Shown here in pieces: positions 35,667 to 44,586 of a DNA stretch of 64,000 nucleotides. Positions within the stretch are counted from its first letter, which is position 1. Each line of letters begins with the position of its first letter. The notes under the pieces were generated by a model. The model was not told the origin of the DNA, ran no database searches, and saw only the letters and a list, made by a program, of their open reading frames with translations. The stretch spans positions 310,001 to 374,000 of the forward strand of contig NZ_PPXC01000001.1 of NCBI RefSeq assembly GCF_002909445.1. Direction: 5' to 3'. This stretch comes from Arthrobacter glacialis (lineage in GTDB: Bacteria; Actinomycetota; Actinomycetes; Actinomycetales; Micrococcaceae). The position numbers and the translations under genes were made by a program.

Positions 35667-35734
35667 GCCTGTGGCGCGGGATACTTCAAAGCATGCCCCA
35701 TGGGCAAGCATTTGAAACATCCCACGCCACAGGC
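35667..35734. repeat. 68-bp imperfect palindrome between two operon genes
   Basis: The outer arms GCCTGTGGCG and CGCCACAGGC pair perfectly. Further in, GGGAT pairs with ATCCC, TTCAAA with TTTGAA and GCCC with GGGC around a CATG centre, with mismatches in between; about 25 base pairs in all. It fills most of the 130-bp gap between the M20 gene and the aldehyde dehydrogenase gene. It may be an attenuator, RNA-processing stem or operator. Confidence 0.7.
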
Positions 35735-35755
35735 CAGGCACAACGTTGTAGAAAA

Positions 35756-37375
35756 TTACTGCCCGGCAACCTTGGGGTACCAGACGCGCTCGCCGTCGGG
35801 AGCAAGTGCATAGTCGGGCCAGGCGAATTCCGTGGGCGGCATGAAGTCAAGGGGCAAGAGTGCCGGCATGGGATCTTGGGCAACGCGGATATCGAATTCG
35901 CTCTTCGCCGCCGCCACAAGCTCGGGGCGTGTCAGAAGGTCAACGAAGGTGCCGGCGATGGTCTTGCCGGCCACCTCGATGGTGGGGTCAATGGTTGCCG
36001 CGATCCCGCCCAGCGCGTTCATGACCCAGCCGGGGTAGGCGCCCTGGCCGGGAGCGGGCTTGAGCGCCGGTCGGGACACGTAGAACCGGACGGTGGGGGC
36101 GTAGTGGGTCATCTCTACATAGTCATCACTGGTCCAGTTCTTTTGCCACGGCGCCAAATGCTCGCGCAGCGCAGCTTCGGCGTCCTGGGGGCTGATCAGT
36201 GCTTCGCACTCGTCCAGGAACGGCTTGGCCATGGGTTCAACGCCCAGGGTTTTTTGGATCCGCTGGGCGGCGGCAATTGCCTCAGGTCCATACTGCGGGG
36301 CACCCACCTGCTCCAGGTTTGCGTACAAGGCCTCGGCCAATGCGTGGTTGGTGCGGCCCGGCCGGTTGCGGGCCACCCAGGTGGTTTCCAAACGGCAATG
36401 GGCCATGGCAGCGGCATGCTCGGCGTTGCGGTCAAGCACCGTTAGCACGTGCTCGGCCATTTCCAGGGTGGGGCAGCGCCAGGAGTACTGGATCTGGGCA
36501 ATGCCCGCCGGCAGGTTGTCCGCCGTCGCCTGCCCCTGGGTGAAGATGGCATCGGAAAGTGACCAGCCGCCAAAACTGGGCAGCATGGCGTCCTGCATGA
36601 TCCGAGTGGAGGTGTACATGCTCATCAAGGCAACATTGGCGCCCGGGGCGCGTGCCGCGGAATGGGAAGCCGGGATGGGGGAGTTCGGGTTTGCGGACAG
36701 CTGCCAGGTCTCCGGCTCGTCACAGACAAAGGTGTAGACCTTGCTGTAATAGCTGCCGCACTGGGTGTCCCAGCGGGCAGTGTTGCACAGCGGCAGCATA
36801 TAGAAAGGGTGGAAGCTGACGATGGCGTCGACGCCGTCGTAGTAGCCGCGCAGGCCGTGGACCACCTTGGAACCCTGGACCTTTTCGGCCGGCTCGCCCG
36901 TGTACTTCAGGGTGCCGGCAATGCCGTGCACCGCCATGGCGTGCTTGGTGCCCAGCAAGCCGGCCAGGGTGGAGATACCCAAGGCGGAGTGCGGGTCGGT
37001 GTGACCGGGGGCGTAGGGGCTGAGGCCCTCGCGAGGTGAGCGCTCGGTGCCGGCCGACTGGCAGTTACCGGGCACGGCGTCGTACTCGGCGTAGGTGAGA
37101 AGCACCGGGCCGCCGTCGCCAAACGACCACTCCGCGCTGAAGGCGGTGGGCATGCTGGCACTTCCGGACTCCACCGTGAAACCTTCGAGCCGCAGCAAAT
37201 CCACGTACCACTGGGCTGACTTGTATTCGCGCCAGGCAGGCTCCGCCAAGTCCCAAATGTGCTTGTGCCAGAGCGAAAGCTTGCCCATGTTGTCGTCAAT
37301 CCACTGCTGCGCAGTGGCCTTGGTGGCCGCCGTCAGGGCGGGACCGGCATCGAGTTCTGTTGAAGAAAGGGTCAT
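35756..37375 (-). CDS. M20-type amidohydrolase, variant metal-site subfamily
   Basis: 539 aa, longer than the usual 390-480. It follows the AbgB-like M20 pattern: HIWDLAEPAWREYKSAQWYV, LLTYAEYDAVPGNCQSAG, GHTDPHSALGISTLAGLL and KYTGEPAEKVQGSKVV. The usual CGHN motif is replaced by GHTDPHS and the usual EE pair by EK, so the metal site must differ from the classic type. I recall the same GHTDPHSALG and GEPAEK pattern in other bacterial homologues, so this is probably a subfamily and not a defect. Function: amide hydrolysis, substrate unknown. It is in the right-hand operon. Confidence 0.8.
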   Translation of the reverse strand: MTLSSTELDAGPALTAATKATAQQWIDDNMGKLSLWHKHIWDLAEPAWREYKSAQWYVDLLRLEGFTVESGSASMPTAFSAEWSFGDGGPVLLTYAEYDAVPGNCQSAGTERSPREGLSPYAPGHTDPHSALGISTLAGLLGTKHAMAVHGIAGTLKYTGEPAEKVQGSKVVHGLRGYYDGVDAIVSFHPFYMLPLCNTARWDTQCGSYYSKVYTFVCDEPETWQLSANPNSPIPASHSAARAPGANVALMSMYTSTRIMQDAMLPSFGGWSLSDAIFTQGQATADNLPAGIAQIQYSWRCPTLEMAEHVLTVLDRNAEHAAAMAHCRLETTWVARNRPGRTNHALAEALYANLEQVGAPQYGPEAIAAAQRIQKTLGVEPMAKPFLDECEALISPQDAEAALREHLAPWQKNWTSDDYVEMTHYAPTVRFYVSRPALKPAPGQGAYPGWVMNALGGIAATIDPTIEVAGKTIAGTFVDLLTRPELVAAAKSEFDIRVAQDPMPALLPLDFMPPTEFAWPDYALAPDGERVWYPKVAGQ

Positions 37376-37384
37376 GGTGGCTTC

Positions 37385-39046
37385 CTAGTTCCCTTCTGGA
37401 GTGGTGGTGGCGCTGAACAGTTCCACGGGGACGTGCAGCAGCTGCAGTCCGCGGGCCTGCACGGCCTTTTGCAAGGTCGGGGCGAAATCGACAGCATCGG
37501 TGATGCGGTGTCCGGTGCCTCCGAAGGCTGTGGCGAGTGCCGCCCAGTCGGGCTGGACCAGGTCCACGCCCACGGCCGGGATGCCGCGGTCGGCCTGATT
37601 CGAACGGATCTCCGCGTAGCCGCCGTTGTCAACGCACACCACCACCAGGTCCAGGCGCTGCTCCACGGCCGTGATCAACTCCTGCACGGCGAACATAAGG
37701 GCACCGTCGCCGAGGATGCAGACCACGGCGCGGTCCGGCGAGGCAATCTTTGCCCCGATCGACGCCGGGAGGCCGTATCCCAGCGTTGCATAGGCCGGGG
37801 TGTAGAGGAAGGAGTGCGGGTGTTCCTGCGGGATGAACGACGCCGTCCCCAGGTACGTGATCTGTGAGGAGTCGCCACCCACAATGGTGTTGGCGGGCAA
37901 CACCGAGGCAGCCTCCTCGGCGATGCGGCTCAATTCCGGGGACAGGGCCCGTGCCTGGGTGCGCAATGCCGCGCGCACCGCCGCCAGATCGGCTGCGGGA
38001 CGGTCCTGGGCGCCAATTTCTTCAATCAGCTGCTCAACTATCATGGCCGACTCGCCAATCAGGGCCACATCCGAGCTGACGTTCTTGTTGGCCTGCGAAC
38101 CGAGGATGTCCACGCGGATCACCGTGCCGCGGGGGGCAAGCTTGCCGCCCCACATTTCGGACTCGCCCACCTTGGAGCCAATGATCAACAGGACGTCGGC
38201 GTTGTCGCACAAATCCTGCGCGGCGGGCAGCCTGATGTCCGAGCCCAGGGAAAGTGGGTGTGACTCGGGCAGGGAACCCTTGCCGTTGAGGGTTGTCACC
38301 ACGGGTGCCTGCAGCAACTGGGCCAAGGCAGCCACGTGGGCGCCGGCACGGATGGAGCCACCGCCTGCCAAAATGACGGGGTTTACTGACTCGCGCAGCA
38401 ACTTCGCCGCCGTGGTCAGGGCTTCCGCCTCAGCACCCTGGCCGGCGCGCAGCGGCCGGGCCTCCAGCAACACGGCAGCGCAGTCGGATTCGCTTTCGAG
38501 AATGTTCAGCGGCACTTCAATGTGCACGGGCCGCGGGCGGCCGTAGCGGAACATTTCAAAGGCGTCGTGGATGGCTGCAACGGCGTCGGTGGCTGAATGG
38601 ACGCGGCGGCTCCATTCCACGATGGCTCCGGCAGCCGCCGTCGAATCCTTGGTTTCATGCAGCGAACCAATATCAGCAAACTCCTCACCCTCCGGGACGC
38701 CGGGGGAGAGGATGATCAGGGGCCGTGACTCGCAGTAGGCAGTGCCTGCAGCCGAAAGGGCGTTCAGCAGGCCAGGGCCGGAGGTGGTGATGACAACGCC
38801 GGGCAGTCCGCTCTGCTGTGCCCAGCCATCGGCACCGTAACCGGCGCCTTGCTCGTGGCGGGTGGTGACGGGGCGCATGTCCAGGGGAGCAAGGTGCCGG
38901 TAAAACTCAAGGTTGTGGGTGCCGGGAATCCCGAAGATGGTGTCAACGCCATAGTTGCGCAGCGTCTTCAAAATGGAGTAACCGGCGTTGTTGGTGATGG
39001 GCATGCTCTCAACGGCGGTGTTGAGCTCTGTTGCTTGGGTCTGCAT
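37385..39046 (-). CDS. Thiamine-pyrophosphate-dependent enzyme (2-oxo acid decarboxylase/acetolactate synthase family)
   Basis: 553 aa from an ATG with AGGAG seven bases upstream. It has the three domains of the family: N-terminal pyrimidine-binding domain with the catalytic glutamate in TTRHEQGAGYGADGWA, a central domain, and a C-terminal TPP/Mg domain with GDGALMFAVQEL and VDNGGY. RPRPVHIEVP and GIPGTHNLEFYRHL resemble 5-guanidino-2-oxopentanoate decarboxylase (AruI) more than acetolactate synthase, in my reading. Between a 2-hydroxyacid dehydrogenase and an aldehyde dehydrogenase, a 2-oxo acid decarboxylase role fits best. Confidence 0.85.
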   Translation of the reverse strand: MQTQATELNTAVESMPITNNAGYSILKTLRNYGVDTIFGIPGTHNLEFYRHLAPLDMRPVTTRHEQGAGYGADGWAQQSGLPGVVITTSGPGLLNALSAAGTAYCESRPLIILSPGVPEGEEFADIGSLHETKDSTAAAGAIVEWSRRVHSATDAVAAIHDAFEMFRYGRPRPVHIEVPLNILESESDCAAVLLEARPLRAGQGAEAEALTTAAKLLRESVNPVILAGGGSIRAGAHVAALAQLLQAPVVTTLNGKGSLPESHPLSLGSDIRLPAAQDLCDNADVLLIIGSKVGESEMWGGKLAPRGTVIRVDILGSQANKNVSSDVALIGESAMIVEQLIEEIGAQDRPAADLAAVRAALRTQARALSPELSRIAEEAASVLPANTIVGGDSSQITYLGTASFIPQEHPHSFLYTPAYATLGYGLPASIGAKIASPDRAVVCILGDGALMFAVQELITAVEQRLDLVVVCVDNGGYAEIRSNQADRGIPAVGVDLVQPDWAALATAFGGTGHRITDAVDFAPTLQKAVQARGLQLLHVPVELFSATTTPEGN

Positions 39047-39058
39047 GGGATTCTCCTG

Positions 39059-40810
39059 TCAGGAATTCACTGCGTGAAGGGCGGAAGGGGTGTTGGCGGG
39101 CACGTGCCGGTCCGTCTGGTTGCTGTCGGCGCCCTGATCGGCAGTGTACTGGCAGGTCCCGTCGATCCAGGTTGCCAGGACGCCAATGGAGGAGATTCGA
39201 TCGGCGGCGAAGGTGAGGGGATCCTGGGCCAGGACGGCGAAATCGGCCTTCTTGCCCACAGCGAGCGAGCCCAGGTCATCCTCGCGACCCAAGGCCTTGG
39301 CGGCGTTGATGGTGTGGGCGGCCAGCGCCTCAGCGGCTGTGATGCACAAGTTGTTGGCACCGAGCTTGTGGCCGTTGCGGGTCACCCGGGTCACGGCAGC
39401 CTGGATGGCTTCCAGGGGGCGGGGCTCGGCCACGGGGGCGTCGGAGCTGATGGTGACGGGGACCCCGGCGGCAATGAATTCCCCCAGCGGGTTGAACCGT
39501 TCGCCGGGGGTGCCGATGGCCTGCTGCACGCCCTCACCCCAGTTGTAGTAGTGCTGCGGCTGGTTGACAGGGTAGATGCCTGCCGCGGCCATGCGATTAA
39601 TCTGATCAAGGGTGGGCAGGCCGCAGTGTTCAATCCTGTGGCGGGCGTCGGCGTCGGGATGCTCCGCCAGCGCCGATTCAATGGAACCGATGACCATTTC
39701 AATGGCTGTGGGTGACTGGGCGTGCGTTGCTGTCTGCAAGCCCGCCGCGTGGGCTTTGCGGATGAGCTCCTTGTACGCTGACGGCTCGTGGTAGAGCTGG
39801 CCGGTGCGGCAGGGATCGCCCACATAGCCGTCGGGGAAGTAGGCAGTCCAGCCGCCCAGCGTGCCGTCGGCGTAGAGCTTGATGCCGGCGAAGCTCAGGT
39901 GAGCGTTGCCAAACTGGCCGTGCAGGCCCATATCCAGTGCGTCGTCGAGCAAGTGCGAGAGCAGGTACATGCTCACACGAACCTTGAGCTGGTTCTCCGC
40001 GGCCAGGCGCAGGTACATATCAAACTCACGGCGGGACACCTGAGCGTCACCAATACTCGTCACACCTCCCGCCAGGAAGCTCTCCTGGGCCACGCCGAGC
40101 TGGCGCAGGTGCTCGGCCGGCTCGTCGGCCAGGTGAAAATTGGGTCCGTGGTGGCCAATCTTGACCCCGTCAACGCCGGTGAGGATGTTGCAGGCGGCGT
40201 CTGACAGTTCACCCGTCAGCTCGCCGCTGCCATCGCGGAAAAACTCGCCGCCGTCCGGGTTGGGGGTGGCGGAGGTGATCCCGTTGAGCTCAAATGTGTA
40301 GGAGTTGACCACACCGCCATGCCCGGAGGCGTTCATCAGGTACACCTCACGGTCAAGCGCGACGGCGTCGAGCTCAAAGCGGGTGGGGTGGCGTTCCTCG
40401 AGCAGGTTCCTGTGCTCATAACCGTAACCGCGCACGGGCAAGCCATTGGGGATCTTCGCGGCCGCTTCCTTCAGCAATTCCACAATTTCACCGATGGTGG
40501 AGGCCTTGTCCGGCCCGCAGTCCACCCAGCTCATCATCTGCCCATACATCAGTGGATGGGCGTGGGCGTCAATGAATCCGGGCACGATGGTGGCCCCGGC
40601 AAAGTCACGGAAATCGGGGTACTGGCCGCCGTGCTCCGCTGCCGCCTCGCGGCAGTGCGCCAGGGAGCCGACGGCGACAATCTCAGGACCGATCATCAAG
40701 AACGCTTCGGCGTTTGGCGCCGTGGGATCCATAGTGTGGATTTTGCTGGCCGTGACGATGGTGGGACGGTGCCCAAACGGGCGGCTTTCAAAGGCTGTGA
40801 GTTTACGCAA
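39059..40810 (-). CDS. Amidohydrolase family protein (YtcJ-like, amidohydro_3)
   Basis: 583 aa from a TTG with AGGAG eight bases upstream; a longer frame to 40897 has no better start. The metal site is visible: GFIDAHAHPLMYG (HxH), TATHAQSP and RIEHCGLP (histidines), and SSDAPVAEPRP (aspartate). The N- and C-terminal beta-sandwich is present (TIVTASKIHTMD, ADFAVLAQDPLT). Relatives include N-substituted formamide deformylase and other exo-amidases. It is 12 bp upstream of the decarboxylase gene in the operon and would release an acid or amine from an imported amide. Confidence 0.88.
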   Translation of the reverse strand: MRKLTAFESRPFGHRPTIVTASKIHTMDPTAPNAEAFLMIGPEIVAVGSLAHCREAAAEHGGQYPDFRDFAGATIVPGFIDAHAHPLMYGQMMSWVDCGPDKASTIGEIVELLKEAAAKIPNGLPVRGYGYEHRNLLEERHPTRFELDAVALDREVYLMNASGHGGVVNSYTFELNGITSATPNPDGGEFFRDGSGELTGELSDAACNILTGVDGVKIGHHGPNFHLADEPAEHLRQLGVAQESFLAGGVTSIGDAQVSRREFDMYLRLAAENQLKVRVSMYLLSHLLDDALDMGLHGQFGNAHLSFAGIKLYADGTLGGWTAYFPDGYVGDPCRTGQLYHEPSAYKELIRKAHAAGLQTATHAQSPTAIEMVIGSIESALAEHPDADARHRIEHCGLPTLDQINRMAAAGIYPVNQPQHYYNWGEGVQQAIGTPGERFNPLGEFIAAGVPVTISSDAPVAEPRPLEAIQAAVTRVTRNGHKLGANNLCITAAEALAAHTINAAKALGREDDLGSLAVGKKADFAVLAQDPLTFAADRISSIGVLATWIDGTCQYTADQGADSNQTDRHVPANTPSALHAVNS

Positions 40811-40848
40811 GAACTTCTCTCCTAGGAATCGGAGGGTGGGTGAATGGT

Positions 40849-41877
40849 TTAGGGGAGTTCGACGACGGGGGAGTCCGGGCGTCCAGTGGACTTCCACGAG
40901 GCCACGTTTTGAGCTTGTTGGCGGACATACTCGGTTTCCGTGAAGTACGAGAAGTAGGCCATGTGGGGTGTGATGAGGATGCGGGGGTTGCCCAGCAGGG
41001 GGTGTTCGCCCTGGATCGGCGGCTCAACATCGAGCACATCCAGGCCAGCCCCCGCCAGATGCCCGGAGGCAATCGAGTCACGCAGCGCCTGCGAATCAAC
41101 CAGTGCACCGCGGCTGACATTGATCAGGAAAGACCCGGCTGGCATGGCGGCCAGAAACTCGGTGTTGATCATGTCCGCGGTGTCATCCGTCAATGGCATG
41201 TGCAGCGAAAGGACATTGGCGGTGTCCCGCACCCCTTCCAAGGTGGTGCGCCTGATGCCGGCCTCGGCTAGACGTTGGCGCACCTCGAGCGTGTCCGGCA
41301 GCGCGGGGTCGTAGCCCACCACATCGCCAAATACCCCTGCTGCCATTTCGGCGAAGCGGGTGCCTATGCGGCCCAGGCCCAGAATGCCCAGCCGCGTCTG
41401 GCTCAGTCGCGGCGGAATGATGGTGTCCCGCTGATTCCAGTGTCCGGATTGCACCGTGGCGCTGTAGAAAGGCAGGCCACGCGTCACAGCCAAGGTGAGG
41501 GCCAGGGCGTGGGTGGCAACTTCTTCCGTGGCTGCGCCGGGAATGTTAGTGACCCAGATGCTACGCTCCCGGGCCGCTTCAACGTCAACGTTGTTGAAGC
41601 CCATGGACAGCAACGCGATGACCTTCAAGGACGCCATGGCATCCATGATCTCGGCCGTGATGGCGGCATACCCCACCAGCAAGGCTGTGGCATCGTGGGC
41701 CTCGGCGGCAATGCGCGCCGGATCCTGGGTGTTCAAGTAGTCAACGCTGAACCCGCAATCCTCCAGCAACCGCATCCCGGCGAGGAATTCGACGTCGTCC
41801 ATGTCTGTGTAGACGGCCCGCAGGGTCTTCGCCGGCGCTTCCGGCGGTTTGGAGGGGTGGAGGGTGCTAATGGACAT
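40849..41877 (-). CDS. D-2-hydroxyacid dehydrogenase (NAD-dependent)
   Basis: 342 aa from an ATG that overlaps the end of the ATPase gene by 11 bases. The NAD-binding motif is [17 protein letters not shown]. The catalytic triad is visible as Arg in [11 protein letters not shown], Glu in [10 protein letters not shown] and His in [10 protein letters not shown]. It interconverts a D-2-hydroxy acid and a 2-oxo acid. In this operon it can feed the TPP-dependent decarboxylase. The longer frame reaching 42018 is not supported. Confidence 0.9.
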   Translation of the reverse strand: MSISTLHPSKPPEAPAKTLRAVYTDMDDVEFLAGMRLLEDCGFSVDYLNTQDPARIAAEAHDATALLVGYAAITAEIMDAMASLKVIALLSMGFNNVDVEAARERSIWVTNIPGAATEEVATHALALTLAVTRGLPFYSATVQSGHWNQRDTIIPPRLSQTRLGILGLGRIGTRFAEMAAGVFGDVVGYDPALPDTLEVRQRLAEAGIRRTTLEGVRDTANVLSLHMPLTDDTADMINTEFLAAMPAGSFLINVSRGALVDSQALRDSIASGHLAGAGLDVLDVEPPIQGEHPLLGNPRILITPHMAYFSYFTETEYVRQQAQNVASWKSTGRPDSPVVELP

Positions 41878-42634
41878 GGCTGAGGAACTTCCTGGTGCGT
41901 TCGTGCTGGGGATTTTCAAAGAACTGCTCGGGTTCGGCCTGCTCCACGATGACGCCGCCGTCAAAGAGGGTGACCTGGTTGGCCACGCGGCGCGCAAAAC
42001 GCACCTCGTGGGTGACAACGATCATGGTCATGCCGGACTCGGCCAGGTTTTCCATGACCTCCAGGACTTCGCCCACCAGTTCCGGATCCAGTGCCGAGGT
42101 GGGCTCATCGAAGAGCATCACGGAGGGGTTCATGACCAGCGCGCGGGCAATCGCCACCCGCTGCTGCTGCCCACCGGAAAGCTCCGAAGGGTAGTGGTCT
42201 GCCCGGTTGTCCAGACCCACCTTTTGCAGCATTTCCCTGGCCTGGGCGCGGGCTTCGTGGTGCGAGATGCCTTTGACGCTTGTCAGCCCCAGCATCACGT
42301 TGCGCTCGGCGCTCAGGTGCGGGAACAGGTTGAAGCGTTGGAAGACCATGCCCACTTCCTGCCTTTGGATGGCGAGAGCCCGCTCCGGCAGATGCAGCAC
42401 TTTCCCCTTGTGCTCGCGGCTGCCGATCCTGCTGCCCTTGAGTAGGATCTCCCCGGAGTCGGCCGGTTCCAGCAGGGCCATCAGGCGCAGCATGGTGGAC
42501 TTGCCCGAGCCGGAGGGGCCCAGAACTGCCTTGACCTGGCCCTTGTTGATGTCGAACTCCACGCCCTTGAGGACCTGGTTGCCGTTGTAGGTTTTGTGAA
42601 GGTCCCGCACTTGAAGGACTGCTTGCGTTGTCAT
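41867..42634 (-). CDS. ABC transporter ATP-binding protein (polar amino acid type)
   Basis: 255 aa from an ATG with AGGAG six bases upstream. A second ATG at 42670 overlaps the permease stop codon as ATGA and is also possible. Walker A is GPSGSGKST, signature LSGGQQQR, Walker [13 protein letters not shown], switch His in VTHEVRFAR. It pairs with the permease upstream (42667-43404). The protein is a close counterpart of the ATPase at 32205-32963. Confidence 0.94.
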   Translation of the reverse strand: MTTQAVLQVRDLHKTYNGNQVLKGVEFDINKGQVKAVLGPSGSGKSTMLRLMALLEPADSGEILLKGSRIGSREHKGKVLHLPERALAIQRQEVGMVFQRFNLFPHLSAERNVMLGLTSVKGISHHEARAQAREMLQKVGLDNRADHYPSELSGGQQQRVAIARALVMNPSVMLFDEPTSALDPELVGEVLEVMENLAESGMTMIVVTHEVRFARRVANQVTLFDGGVIVEQAEPEQFFENPQHERTRKFLSHVH

Positions 42635-42666
42635 GGTGTGCTCCTGGGCAGGGCTGGTGACGGTGT

Positions 42667-43404
42667 TCATGAGATACCTACCTGGGTGGCGACGACGGGT
42701 TCAGCGGTCTTCTTGACTTTTGCCGTTTTGGAGGTCCACGCGAACTTCTTCTCCAAACGGTTTTGCAGGAACGAGAGAATGGTGACAATCACCAGGTAGT
42801 AGACGATGGCCGCTGCGTAGTATTCGGCGTAGCGGAAGGTGATGTTCACACCCACCTGGGCGGTTGTGAGCAGCTCGCGCAGCGAGATGACCGAAGCCAA
42901 GGATGAGTATTTGATCAGTCCGATGAACTCGTTGCCTGTAGGTGGGAGCGCAATCCTGATGGCCTGGGGCAGGACCACCTTGATCATCACCTTTGCGGGG
43001 GACATGCCCAACGCCCGACCGGCCAGCGCCTGGCCGTCATCGACGCTCAGCAGTGCCGAACGAATAATTTCTGACATGAAGGCCGCTTCGACCAGACCCA
43101 ACCCCACGGAGGCTGCGATGAAGGGAGAGAACCAATCGGCGCGCAGTGCGGGAATCATCTGCGGAAGGGCGTTCCACATGATCAACAGCACCAACAGGGC
43201 AGGGATGGCCCGGAAGAACCAGACATAGAAGTGGGCAGGTGCCCGCAAGTACGGCTGTTTGGCCGTGCGGCCAATGGCCATGAAGAAGCCGATGACGGTT
43301 GCGAGGATGAGGGCGACGATGGCCACCGCCACCGACAAGGCCGCGCCCTTGATGTAGTCGACGCTGACTAGCTGCTCGAAGAAGATGTTTGGATCAAAAA
43401 ACAT
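42667..43404 (-). CDS. ABC transporter permease (polar amino acid type)
   Basis: 245 aa from an ATG just upstream of [19 protein letters not shown]. Five to six membrane helices are visible. The EAA loop is [20 protein letters not shown], followed by [17 protein letters not shown] short first helix precedes the core, as in GlnP-type proteins. The stop codon overlaps an ATG of the ATPase gene. The ribosome binding site is weak (GAG at a long distance), so the gene may be translated by coupling from the upstream binding-protein gene. Confidence 0.9.
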   Translation of the reverse strand: MFFDPNIFFEQLVSVDYIKGAALSVAVAIVALILATVIGFFMAIGRTAKQPYLRAPAHFYVWFFRAIPALLVLLIMWNALPQMIPALRADWFSPFIAASVGLGLVEAAFMSEIIRSALLSVDDGQALAGRALGMSPAKVMIKVVLPQAIRIALPPTGNEFIGLIKYSSLASVISLRELLTTAQVGVNITFRYAEYYAAAIVYYLVIVTILSFLQNRLEKKFAWTSKTAKVKKTAEPVVATQVGIS

Positions 43405-43512
43405 TGTCTGTGTACTCTCGTGCGAATGGTGGGCGGGGCCCACTGCTAAGTGCGGACTGAGCAGCACCGGGGTGTGGTGCGGGGAATGTACCGGGCGGGA
43501 TCGTGGCCCTAA

Positions 43513-44358
43513 TTACTTGACGTCAAGAATGGTTGGGTCAAGGTTGTACTTGGTGGCGACCTTGGCCAGTGAGCCGTCGTCCTTGAGGGCTTTGAAGGCC
43601 GCAGCAATGGCAGGGGTCAAGGTGCTGCCCTTCTTGCTGAACACACCAAAGGTGGTGTCGGGGTCGAAGACCTGATTGGCCATTTCCAACTTGCCCTGGT
43701 TTTGGGTGACCATGTAGGCGGCGGCCACATTGGTTTCCACCAGGACCTCAGCCTTGCCGTTGATCACTGCCAGGACGGTGTCTGAAGTTTTGGGGTACTC
43801 GGAGAGTATCGGGGCGCTCTTGCCGGCCTTGGTGCATTCCTCGCCCATCGCGGTTATTGATGCTGCGTTGCTGGACGCGGCCTGGGCCACAACCTTCCTG
43901 CCACAGAGATCCATTTTGCTCTTGAGCTCGCCGGCCAGCCCCGGGGCTGCCAATGCTGCCGGGCCCGCGTTCATGATGGGTGCCGCATCAGCCACCTCCA
44001 GGCGTGCGGGGCTGGTGTAAAGACCGCCAAGAATCATGTCACAGCGTCCGCTTTGCAAGCCCGGCATGAGTCCGTCAAATGAGGTGACCTCGAATTTGAT
44101 CTTGACGCCCCAGTAGTCGGCCAAGGCGCGCCCGGCATCGGCGTCGAAGCCAACAATGTCCCCGCCGGAACCGTCGGCGTAGTACTCAAGCGGGGGGTAC
44201 TCCGGGTCGATGCACAAAGTTACCTGGCCGGCGTTGACCAGATCCTTGGGCGTATTGCTGTTTCCGACTGCAGCTTCTTCCCCAATGGAAGCTGAACAGC
44301 CGGAAAGTGCCAGCAGGCCGATGGAAGCCGCTGCAGCAAGTTTGAAGAAATTCGCCAT
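43513..44358 (-). CDS. ABC transporter substrate-binding lipoprotein
   Basis: 281 aa from an ATG with AGGAG eight bases upstream. The signal peptide ends in the lipobox ALSGC. The binding domain shows TLCIDPEYPPLEYYADGSGG, IVGFDADAGRALADYWGV and MILGGLYTSPARLEVAD. Cysteines in MDLCGRK and GEECTKAG match the pair in the protein at 30340-31302, so the two importers are related. It is the first gene of the right-hand operon. The gene is divergent from the Lrp regulator at 44587. Confidence 0.9.
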   Translation of the reverse strand: MANFFKLAAAASIGLLALSGCSASIGEEAAVGNSNTPKDLVNAGQVTLCIDPEYPPLEYYADGSGGDIVGFDADAGRALADYWGVKIKFEVTSFDGLMPGLQSGRCDMILGGLYTSPARLEVADAAPIMNAGPAALAAPGLAGELKSKMDLCGRKVVAQAASSNAASITAMGEECTKAGKSAPILSEYPKTSDTVLAVINGKAEVLVETNVAAAYMVTQNQGKLEMANQVFDPDTTFGVFSKKGSTLTPAIAAAFKALKDDGSLAKVATKYNLDPTILDVK

Positions 44359-44458
44359 TGTAGTTCTCCTGAAAGTGAGGCATTGCTGCACGCTTGGTGG
44401 TGTCAGCGGGGATGTCTCATCCAGTGTGTGACACGCAGCACGTTAAGTCAACAAATTA

Positions 44459-44484
44459 TTGGAATATCTCAGTATCTGTTCCAA
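44459..44484. promoter_or_regulatory. Lrp-type operator candidate 1
   Basis: TTGGAA and TTCCAA form an inverted repeat spanning 26 bp. It is in the AT-rich interval between the binding-protein gene and the divergent Lrp gene, and shares the TGGAA/TTCCA half-site with operator 2 at 44523-44535. Confidence 0.55.
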
Positions 44485-44522
44485 TGTTGCACAGGAGTTT
44501 CGGGTAAACCGCTGCAAGTTGT

Positions 44523-44535
44523 TGGAATTGTTCCA
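44523..44535. promoter_or_regulatory. Lrp-type operator candidate 2
   Basis: TGGAATTGTTCCA is a 13-bp palindrome (TGGAA-TTG-TTCCA), 52 bp upstream of the Lrp start and in the same interval as operator 1. Two sites with a common half-site favour cooperative binding by an oligomeric Lrp protein. Confidence 0.6.
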
Positions 44536-44586
44536 GTCTTGTTAATTATTTGTCATCAGTGGCGTGATTGCTGATATAAAGATGGA

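Noticed and set aside
37385-39046. Assignment as biosynthetic acetolactate synthase (ilvB)
   Set aside because: No small subunit or ilvC follows, and the neighbours are catabolic enzymes and a transporter.
38849-39715. Plus-strand reading frame opposite the TPP enzyme and amidohydrolase
   Set aside because: Gly/Val-rich antisense product without start signal or domain.
41878-42018. N-terminal extension of the D-2-hydroxyacid dehydrogenase
   Set aside because: These 47 codons are antiphase to the ATPase gene and are Ser/Pro-rich; the ATG at 41877 fits the family start.
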